Source: JAYFNU01 sp964458545
Lineage (GTDB): Bacteria > Bacillota > Clostridia > Oscillospirales > Ruminococcaceae
Direction: 5' to 3'
DNA length: 7,671 bases
Assembly: GCA_964458545.1 (NCBI GenBank)
Contig: CAYWJF010000070.1
Coordinates: forward strand, 1 to 7,671
Position 1 is the first letter of the stretch. Each line of letters opens with the position of its first letter. Below, one piece after another: positions 1 to 4,758 of the stretch. The position numbers and the translations under genes are program-made. Under the pieces are notes generated by a model, which searched no databases, was not told the origin of the DNA, and saw nothing but the letters and a program-made list of their open reading frames with translations.

Positions 1-4
1 TTTT

Positions 5-17
5 GCCCTTTCAGGGC
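5..17. repeat. Small inverted repeat (hairpin) at left edge
   Basis: GCCCT at 5-9 and AGGGC at 13-17 can pair around a three-base loop. It lies next to the hairpin at 25-47. It may belong to the 3' end of a gene left of the window, but no uridine tract follows on either strand, so its role is uncertain. Confidence 0.35.
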
Positions 18-24
18 TTGTGCA

Positions 25-47
25 AACCACGCCTCTTAGGCGTGGTT
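25..47 (-). terminator. Hairpin terminator of the DUF2087-FlaR operon
   Basis: A perfect 10-bp stem pairs AACCACGCCT (25-34) with AGGCGTGGTT (38-47) around a 3-base loop. It begins within the stop codon of the FlaR-like gene (46-48 on the minus strand). On the minus strand only a short TTT follows, so termination may be modest. The symmetric stem could also serve a convergent gene lying left of the window. Confidence 0.65.
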
Positions 48-555
48 ATGATTTCTCTTTAAGAAAGCTGTCCAATTCTTTTTGATTTCTAATAATCGTC
101 GTTTTCTCGCGGTATCTTGTTATGGCGTCACGAAAGATTACTCTGCGATTTTCATCACGACCTTTAAATAGAACCCAAAGGATAAAATCCAAATCAAGCT
201 TTTCGTTACAGCCGCTTGCCATGCTTTCACGCGAGCGGTTTTTGTTCTGTGAGTAACGCTTTATTACCCTAAAAAGACAGCTAAGGCGGCTAAAGTCCAT
301 AAAGATAATTCGGTCAGCTGCCTCTAAGCGTTCATCAAACAAAACGGAGGTATAGTTGCCGTCTATTACCCAAGAATCGTTCCTTGCGAGAAACTCTTGC
401 ATAAGAGAAAGCCTTTCCGCTTTGTCGCGTTCGCGCCAGTTAGGAAGAAACTGAAGCGTGTCGATATAGAGTATAGGCAGTCCGTAGCGTTCACTAAGCT
501 GTTTCGCAAGGGTGGATTTTCCGCTCCCGCTATAACCTAAGACCGCAATTTTCAT
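46..555 (-). CDS. FlaR-like P-loop kinase (topology modulation protein family)
   Basis: A 169-residue cytoplasmic protein with an N-terminal Walker A loop GYSGSGKST (residues 7-15), so it should bind a nucleoside triphosphate. The length, the fold opening MKIAVLGYSGSGKSTLA, the LYIDTLQFLPNW segment near residue 30 and the WVIDGNY segment near residue 63 fit the family annotated as 'DNA topology modulation protein FlaR', which is related to adenylate and shikimate kinases. The substrate is unknown to me; the FlaR name is historical and I would not infer a role in DNA topology. The ATG at 553-555 overlaps the TGA of the upstream DUF2087 gene (ATGA), and a GAGGG site lies a few bases upstream inside that gene, indicating translational coupling. 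It is the last gene of a two-gene operon. Confidence 0.85.
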   Translation of the reverse strand: MKIAVLGYSGSGKSTLAKQLSERYGLPILYIDTLQFLPNWRERDKAERLSLMQEFLARNDSWVIDGNYTSVLFDERLEAADRIIFMDFSRLSCLFRVIKRYSQNKNRSRESMASGCNEKLDLDFILWVLFKGRDENRRVIFRDAITRYREKTTIIRNQKELDSFLKEKS

Positions 556-866
556 TTTCCCTCGCTTAAATCAATACCTTCAAAGGTCGGTAGTTGCTCC
601 TCAAGCCAGTACTCGCTGCCGTTGGATTTTCTGTCAATAAAGCGTTTGTTATAAAGCTCTCTTCTTACCAAAGCGGGGTCGTAAAAAGCGGTTGCGTCGT
701 TGATTATGTCGTTTATCTCATGCTCGCTGTATATCCTTTTCGGCTCAAAGCGTGTCGAAAGGTAATAAAGCGCATAGATAAGCGGTTTTCTTTTTACGGG
801 TAATGCCTTGAGTTTTCCGTTTTCGTCAAGAAAGTTCTTGACTTCTTTCCTTATTCTTTCTTCCAA
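552..866 (-). CDS. Free-standing DUF2087 domain protein
   Basis: A 104-residue soluble protein that is almost entirely one DUF2087 domain. The recognisable landmarks are GKLKALPVKRK (about residues 17-27), a long helix ending LSTRFEPKRIYSEHEIN (about 36-52), an RRELY segment (about 68-72) and a DRKSNGSEYW ending (about 78-87). In many bacteria this domain sits C-terminal to an ArsR-type winged helix; here no helix-turn-helix partner is fused, and its molecular role is unknown. The start is a TTG at 864-866, chosen because a near-perfect Shine-Dalgarno (GAGGTGAT on the minus strand, about 870-877) sits four bases upstream. It is the first gene of an operon with the FlaR-like kinase; its TGA overlaps the kinase ATG. 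Confidence 0.82.
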   Translation of the reverse strand: MEERIRKEVKNFLDENGKLKALPVKRKPLIYALYYLSTRFEPKRIYSEHEINDIINDATAFYDPALVRRELYNKRFIDRKSNGSEYWLEEQLPTFEGIDLSEGK

Positions 867-888
867 AATATCACCTCATTTGACAATT

Positions 889-897
889 ATTATAGCA
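889..897 (-). promoter_or_regulatory. Extended -10 promoter for the DUF2087-FlaR operon
   Basis: The minus strand reads TGC-TATAAT here: a perfect -10 hexamer with the TGn extension, about 23 bases upstream of the TTG start. No good -35 hexamer is found 16-18 bases further upstream, which is common for extended -10 promoters. It lies back to back with the promoter of the diguanylate cyclase gene. Confidence 0.55.
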
Positions 898-913
898 CAT
901 TAATACTAACATA

Positions 914-922
914 TGGTATAAT
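914..922 (+). promoter_or_regulatory. Extended -10 promoter for the diguanylate cyclase gene
   Basis: TGG-TATAAT gives a perfect -10 hexamer with a TGn extension, about 36 bases upstream of the GTG start. The -35 region is poor at 17 bp. A perfect TTGACA lies at 880-885, but it is too far upstream for this -10 and could only pair with a weak hexamer near 901-909. Confidence 0.5.
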
Positions 923-958
923 TATAAAAAACAGATACAGAAAGAGGGGACTTCGCGG

Positions 959-2089
959 GTGACAACTTCGTTTTATACTATATTAAACGGTTTTTGTATC
1001 TGCATTCTTCTGCTTTTAGCGCTAAATCGGCGGCGTTCGGCAACTAAACTACCGGACGAGAGATTTTTTCATTACGTTCTTATTTCAACTGTTGTCGTTT
1101 TAGTCCTTGATGCCTTTGGCTGGTGGATAGATAAAAAGGTCTTTTATGGCTCTCGTGTGCTAAGCATAATATCAAACACGGGTATGTATATACTTCTGTG
1201 CTTTGTGGGTATGGTTTGGCTATTCTATGCCGACTACAAAATTTTCGTTGATGAGCGTTCACTGGAAAAGAGAGGCGTAATCTACTTAATTCCTTTCTGC
1301 CTTTATACTATAACGGCGCTAATCAGCTGTTTTACAGGCTGGTTCTTTTCGGTGGATGAGAATAATGTTTATACTCACGGTGACTTTCATTTTGTTCATA
1401 TGATTATTATCTTTGGCTATATGCTTGTGGGAGTGGGGTACGCTGTGCGCGTACATCTGCGTAGCGGAGATAAAGAGAAGCGCAAGCAGTGCCGCTATAT
1501 AATTTTCTTTACTCTTCTTCTGGTCATATGTAGCATTATTCAGACGCTTAACTACGGATTATCGCTTATGCTACCATGCCTTACCTACTCGTTACTGGTT
1601 GTTTTCATTAATATGCAAAACGGTCAGATTTCGGTCGACGCGCTCACCAAGATTAATAACCGCGGAACCCTTAACCGCTACCTTGCGAGCACCGTGAACG
1701 ACTTAAAGAATAACGAAATACTCTATCTAATGCTAATCGACGTGGACGATTTCAAGTCTATAAACGACCGTTTCGGTCACGTTGAGGGTGACCGCGCGTT
1801 GATAAATGTCGCGGATATACTTAAGCGTACCTGCGGACGGCTTAACGAAAGGGTTTTCCTCGCCCGCTTTGGCGGTGACGAGTTCGCGCTGGTATTTAAG
1901 GAGCTTGACGCTGGTACCGTTAAGCGTGTGACAGACGCGCTTTTGGTCGAGGTGGAGATTTCAAATATGTCGCAAGAGGACCTTAAGCTTTCGGTTAGCT
2001 ACGGAATAGCCGAGTTTAACAGAGACACAATGAAGACGCTCGACGAGCTTTCACCCGCGCAGACGCGGAAATGTATAAAAACAAATTAA
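959..2089 (+). CDS. Membrane-anchored GGDEF diguanylate cyclase, C-terminus frameshifted
   Basis: As read, 376 residues. The N-terminal half has about seven hydrophobic segments (roughly 4-22, 37-55, 68-91, 107-128, 145-164, 178-198, 202-218), followed by a cytoplasmic GGDEF domain starting near VDALTKINNRGTL (226-238). The active-site signature is intact: LIDVDDFKSIND with metal-binding D261 and substrate Asn N269, GHVEGD with D278, and GGDEF at 305-309, so it should make c-di-GMP from GTP. The usual inhibitory RxxD site before GGDEF is absent (N296-V299). The start is GTG 959-961 with AGAGGGGA at 943-950. The ending is abnormal: after LDEL (361-364) the frame slips, and the expected ADAEMYKNK helix appears in the -1 frame, ending at 2100. 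A one-base deletion or sequencing error within 2051-2058 explains this; repair would give about 380 residues. The sensed signal is unknown. Confidence 0.85.
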   Translation: MTTSFYTILNGFCICILLLLALNRRRSATKLPDERFFHYVLISTVVVLVLDAFGWWIDKKVFYGSRVLSIISNTGMYILLCFVGMVWLFYADYKIFVDERSLEKRGVIYLIPFCLYTITALISCFTGWFFSVDENNVYTHGDFHFVHMIIIFGYMLVGVGYAVRVHLRSGDKEKRKQCRYIIFFTLLLVICSIIQTLNYGLSLMLPCLTYSLLVVFINMQNGQISVDALTKINNRGTLNRYLASTVNDLKNNEILYLMLIDVDDFKSINDRFGHVEGDRALINVADILKRTCGRLNERVFLARFGGDEFALVFKELDAGTVKRVTDALLVEVEISNMSQEDLKLSVSYGIAEFNRDTMKTLDELSPAQTRKCIKTN

Positions 2090-2100
2090 AACGAAAGTAA
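2059..2100 (+). other. Out-of-frame C-terminal end of the GGDEF gene
   Basis: Read from 2059, this stretch encodes ADAEMYKNKLKRK and a TAA stop at 2098-2100, which matches the conserved last helix (AD..MY..K) of GGDEF domains. The upstream reading frame enters it one base out of register. Between the LDEL Leu codon (2048-2050) and the Ala codon at 2059 there are eight bases, where the family normally has three residues (nine bases). Confidence 0.85.
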
Positions 2101-2102
2101 TC

Positions 2103-2128
2103 AAAGCGGGTCAGTATGACCCGCTTTT
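2103..2128. terminator. Bidirectional terminator between GGDEF gene and dinB
   Basis: An 11-bp perfect stem pairs AAAGCGGGTCA (2103-2113) with TGACCCGCTTT (2117-2127) around a 3-base loop. It has a short T run on the plus side (2125-2128) and a shorter one on the minus side. It sits right after the restored stop of the GGDEF gene and overlaps the dinB stop codon, so it can serve both convergent genes. Confidence 0.75.
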
Positions 2129-3383
2129 AATGTTGGGAGCGAATATCGTACATAGGCGCGCCGCGCCGCTTGTGTTCCTCAGGGCTTAGTGCCTCAAGGC
2201 TTTCGTCGCTCATAGATACGGCGCGCATTATCGCCTCGTGACCGTATTTTTTTCTTACGTCGTCTATAGACAGCTCCAGCGCTTCCTCCTCCTCGGTATC
2301 TCCGGCGCCCTCGAAAAAGGAGAGCTGACGCGACTCGTTTGCGCCCGAAAGCCCGCCGAGACGGATGCCTATACTTCTTATCGGGTAGCGCCACTCGTAG
2401 TTTTCAATTAAAAGGTGATAAGCCTCGTTCGCAATTATATTTGTAACGCAGGTGGGCGCGGAAAGCTTTTTTTGGCGGGTGATTGAGCAAAGCTCGGTGT
2501 TCCTTACCCAAAGCTCCACCACAGAGCAGCGCAGCTCCTTTGCTCGCATACGGGTAGCCACGCTGTCCGCGAGAGAATAGAGAACGGGCTTTGCGTCCTC
2601 AGCGTCGGTAAGGTCGCGCGGCGTGGTTGTGCTGTTGCCTATAGATTTAGTTTCGCGTGCGTCGGCGATATTCATAACGGGTGAATCATCGTAGCCGTTA
2701 GCGTAAACCCATAAAAGCTCGCCCATTTTACCAAGCCTTCGCACCAGCAAGGCCTTATCGGTTTTCGCGAGTGCGCCTATCGTGTGTATGCCGAGGTCGG
2801 AAAGCGATTTATTAGTTGCCTTGCCAACGTAGAGTAACTCCGACACGTCCAGCTTCCAAACGATATCCTTGAAGTTTTCCTTAGAAAATACCGTAACCGC
2901 GTCTGGCTTTTTATAGTCTGAGCCTAATTTTGCAAAGATTTTATTAAAGCTTACGCCGATTGAAACGGTAAGCCCGAGCTCCTCCTTAATCGTCTTGCGA
3001 ATGGTATTCGCTATCTCCTCACCCGAGCCGAAAAGCTTTCTGCTTCCCGTTACGTCTAACCAGCATTCGTCCATGCCAAACGGCTCTATCTGGTCGGTGA
3101 AGCGCTCGTAGATACCGCGAACGAGGCGGGAGTACTGTATATAGGTATCCATATGTGGGGCGAGCATAACAAGCTCTGGACACAGCTTCTTCGCCTCCAC
3201 CACCGTCATTGCGGTTTTTATTTTGTATTTCTTCGCTATATCGTTTTTGGCCAACACTATTCCGTGCCGCTGCTCAACGCTACCGCATACCGCCACGGGC
3301 AACGAACGAAGCTCCGGCTTATCGAGCAGCTCGACCGAAGCAAAAAAGTTATTAAGGTCGGAATGAAGAATTACACGTGGCAA
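2127..3383 (-). CDS. dinB: DNA polymerase IV (Y-family translesion polymerase)
   Basis: A 418-residue Y-family polymerase that copies past damaged bases. Numbering from the chosen start, motif I is HSDLNNFFASVE with catalytic D9 and a likely steric-gate F14, and the second catalytic motif is GMDECWLDVTGS with D105 and E106. SIGVSFNKIFAKLGSDYKKPD follows near 141-161, then thumb and little-finger domains. A beta-clamp binding motif QLSFF lies at 353-357, followed by an acidic stretch and a tail of about 60 residues. The TTG at 3381-3383 was chosen because AAGGGAGG (minus strand, 3391-3398) lies seven bases upstream. An earlier in-frame TTG at 3414-3416 would add 11 residues but would place both the ribosome site and the LexA box inside the gene, nearly at the transcript start. 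It is transcribed alone, divergent from the ZIP gene and convergent with the GGDEF gene. Confidence 0.95.
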   Translation of the reverse strand: MPRVILHSDLNNFFASVELLDKPELRSLPVAVCGSVEQRHGIVLAKNDIAKKYKIKTAMTVVEAKKLCPELVMLAPHMDTYIQYSRLVRGIYERFTDQIEPFGMDECWLDVTGSRKLFGSGEEIANTIRKTIKEELGLTVSIGVSFNKIFAKLGSDYKKPDAVTVFSKENFKDIVWKLDVSELLYVGKATNKSLSDLGIHTIGALAKTDKALLVRRLGKMGELLWVYANGYDDSPVMNIADARETKSIGNSTTTPRDLTDAEDAKPVLYSLADSVATRMRAKELRCSVVELWVRNTELCSITRQKKLSAPTCVTNIIANEAYHLLIENYEWRYPIRSIGIRLGGLSGANESRQLSFFEGAGDTEEEEALELSIDDVRKKYGHEAIMRAVSMSDESLEALSPEEHKRRGAPMYDIRSQH

Positions 3384-3390
3384 AACAACG

Positions 3391-3398
3391 CCTCCCTT
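3391..3398 (-). promoter_or_regulatory. Ribosome binding site that sets the dinB start
   Basis: AAGGGAGG on the minus strand, seven bases before the TTG at 3381-3383. It is the strongest Shine-Dalgarno match near the gene and decides in favour of the shorter protein. Confidence 0.75.
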
Positions 3399-3400
3399 GA

Positions 3401-3414
3401 AGAACAAACGTTCC
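3401..3414 (-). promoter_or_regulatory. LexA (SOS) operator of dinB
   Basis: AGAACAAACGTTCC on the plus strand contains GAAC-N4-GTTC, and it matches the Bacillus-type SOS box CGAACRNRYGTTYC at 13 of 14 positions. It begins about ten bases downstream of the -10 hexamer of the dinB promoter, so a bound LexA repressor would cover the transcription start and early leader. DNA-damage induction of dinB is inferred from this. Confidence 0.8.
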
Positions 3415-3423
3415 AACGCTTTA

Positions 3424-3452
3424 ATTTTACAACCCTTTTAATTTAATGTCAA
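3424..3452 (-). promoter_or_regulatory. Sigma-A-type promoter of dinB
   Basis: On the minus strand, TTGACA (3447-3452) and TAAAAT (3424-3429) are separated by exactly 17 bases: a perfect -35 and a 5/6 -10. Transcription should start near 3417, a few bases before the LexA box. Confidence 0.8.
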
Positions 3453-3460
3453 TATGATTA

Positions 3461-3489
3461 GAGACAACCTGTAACAGATATGGTAAAAT
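3461..3489 (+). promoter_or_regulatory. Promoter of the ZIP transporter gene
   Basis: GAGACA (3461-3466, 4/6 to TTGACA) and TAAAAT (3484-3489) with TGG just before it (an extended -10) are 17 bases apart. The element lies back to back with the dinB promoter, about 9 bases from its -35. No metal-regulator palindrome (for example of MntR, Zur or Fur type) was visible in the leader 3490-3526. Confidence 0.6.
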
Positions 3490-3526
3490 GAGCATATAAA
3501 GAGAAAGCGAGGTCACAATTTAGGAA

Positions 3527-4318
3527 ATGAGTGAAGCGGTATTGGAAACTATTATGGGGCTTGCAATTCCACTTTTAGGAACGGTATTAGGCTCAGGGAT
3601 GGTGTTCGTCTTAAAGAAAGATATTAAGCCGGAAGTAGAAAAGCTATTACTGGGCTTTGCGGCGGGTATAATGACGGCGGCGTCTGTTTGGTCGTTGCTT
3701 ATTCCCGCTATAGAGCAAGCGGCGGCGCTCGGGCAGACTGAGTGGGTACCCGCGCTTGTCGGCTTCCTTGCGGGTATAGGCTTTCTGCTTGTGCTTGATA
3801 TTGTTATTCCGCACCTCCACGCTACCTCCGAGGTGCCCGAGGGGTCAAAATCAAAGCTCAGTCGTTCGGCTATGCTTGTTTTCGCGGTGACGCTACATAA
3901 TATCCCCGAGGGAATGGCGGTGGGCGTTATCTTCGCGAGCGTCCTTTCGGGTGAAACGCATATTACTATGGCGTCGGCGTTCGTCCTCGCGATAGGAATT
4001 GCAATTCAAAACTTCCCCGAGGGCGCGGTAATTTCGTTGCCGCTTATGAGCAACGGCGCGTCGAAGAAGAAGGCGTTCGCCTACGGCGCAATGTCGGGTG
4101 TAGTGGAGCCGATAAGCGCGGCGCTGACCATACTTGTAACAAGCCTTATAGTGCCTGTTCTTCCGTTTATTCTCTCCTTTGCGGCGGGCGCGATGATATA
4201 TGTTGTCTTTGAGGAGCTGGTGCCTGATTCACACCAAGGCGAGCATTCAAATCTCGGTACTATCGGTGTCGCGGCGGGCTTCGCGCTAATGATGGTTTTA
4301 GACGTGGCGCTCGGCTAA
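3527..4318 (+). CDS. ZIP family divalent metal transporter
   Basis: A 263-residue inner-membrane protein, typical for bacterial ZIP transporters, which move Zn2+, Fe2+ or Mn2+ into the cytoplasm. About eight hydrophobic segments are visible. The metal-site signatures are clear: TLHNIPEG with H124, N125 and E128 in the fourth segment, IQNFPEG with Q161, N162 and E165 in the fifth, and GVVEP with E194 in the next, corresponding to the binuclear site known in BbZIP. A short loop IPHLHATSE (about 94-102) carries two histidines, much less than the His-rich loops of eukaryotic members. The start ATG at 3527 is the first in frame after a TAG at 3521-3523; its best ribosome site (GAGGT, 3509-3513) is rather distant, so M10 remains a possible alternative. 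The metal cannot be told from sequence alone. A small membrane protein gene follows after 25 bases. Confidence 0.92.
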   Translation: MSEAVLETIMGLAIPLLGTVLGSGMVFVLKKDIKPEVEKLLLGFAAGIMTAASVWSLLIPAIEQAAALGQTEWVPALVGFLAGIGFLLVLDIVIPHLHATSEVPEGSKSKLSRSAMLVFAVTLHNIPEGMAVGVIFASVLSGETHITMASAFVLAIGIAIQNFPEGAVISLPLMSNGASKKKAFAYGAMSGVVEPISAALTILVTSLIVPVLPFILSFAAGAMIYVVFEELVPDSHQGEHSNLGTIGVAAGFALMMVLDVALG

Positions 4319-4343
4319 AAAACAATTAAGGAAGTAAAGACTA

Positions 4344-4655
4344 ATGAAGCTACTCTTAAAAAGCGTTACTGTTTCCGCCATAATAACGGCAGGTATTACG
4401 CTGATAAATTTTCTCACCGCTAAATTTGCAAGTTACCCTTTGTTCTCTGTCGCGATGTACGGCGGGGAGGTTACAGAGTGGGTCGGCGTAGGGATTATAA
4501 AGACCAAGTATTATCCGCTTTCGACGGGAAATGAGCCAAGTACCGAGTGGATATCCTTTTCTATACTTACGCTGCTCGCCGCGTTTGTTGTAATTGCCGT
4601 AATAACGGCGCTCATTCTCTACATTGTTTCAAGGAGAAAGAAAGAAGATAAATAA
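4344..4655 (+). CDS. Small two-segment membrane protein, unknown function
   Basis: I do not recognise this 103-residue protein. It has two hydrophobic segments, about residues 8-28 and 71-95, the second followed by the basic tail SRRKKEDK. By the positive-inside rule both ends should be cytoplasmic, with a loop of about 42 residues outside. The loop contains YGGEVTEWVGVGIIKTKYYPL-type sequence (residues 39-59) rich in aromatic and glycine residues but without histidine or cysteine, so it is not an obvious metal site. AAGGAAG (4328-4334) stands nine bases before the ATG. It lies 25 bases behind the ZIP gene, has no separate promoter that I can see and is followed at once by a terminator, so the two are probably co-transcribed. 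A partner role for the transporter is only a guess. Confidence 0.72.
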   Translation: MKLLLKSVTVSAIITAGITLINFLTAKFASYPLFSVAMYGGEVTEWVGVGIIKTKYYPLSTGNEPSTEWISFSILTLLAAFVVIAVITALILYIVSRRKKEDK

Positions 4656-4663
4656 ACTAATAG

Positions 4664-4695
4664 AAAGCCGCGTGTTTACACACGCGGCTTTTTTT
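4664..4695 (+). terminator. Rho-independent terminator of the ZIP operon
   Basis: A 12-bp perfect stem pairs AAAGCCGCGTGT (4664-4675) with ACACGCGGCTTT (4680-4691) around TTAC, followed by a run of seven T (4689-4695). It starts nine bases after the stop of the small membrane protein gene and insulates the hydrogenase gene downstream. Confidence 0.92.
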
Positions 4696-4703
4696 GCGCC
4701 CGC

Positions 4704-4732
4704 TTGTTAATCCTTTACTTTCTACAGATACT
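4704..4732 (+). promoter_or_regulatory. Weak candidate promoter of the hydrogenase gene
   Basis: TTGTTA (4704-4709) and GATACT (4727-4732) are 17 bases apart, each matching 4 of 6 consensus bases. It lies between the upstream terminator and the hydrogenase start, where a promoter must exist if that gene is transcribed on its own. Confidence 0.4.
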
Positions 4733-4758
4733 AACAAAAAGATTGTTGGAGAGTAAGC

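Noticed and set aside
2048..2062. Programmed -1 ribosomal frameshifting in the GGDEF gene
   Set aside because: No X-XXY-YYZ slippery heptamer is present at the junction, and the only nearby hairpin is the terminator about 40 bases away; a plain one-base loss is simpler.
2194..2394. Minus-strand 66-codon frame inside dinB
   Set aside because: Alternative frame of dinB with an arginine-rich product; no separate start signal.
3384..3416. Upstream in-frame TTG as dinB start (11 extra residues)
   Set aside because: It would lie almost at the predicted transcript start and put the LexA box and the best ribosome site inside the coding region; the extra residues are not part of the Y-family fold.
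3153..3446. Plus-strand open frame of 97 codons antisense to dinB
   Set aside because: It covers conserved dinB coding sequence and its control region, and its product resembles no family.
3490..3526. Metal-responsive operator or riboswitch in the ZIP leader
   Set aside because: The leader is under 40 bases and has no palindrome or structured element that I can recognise.
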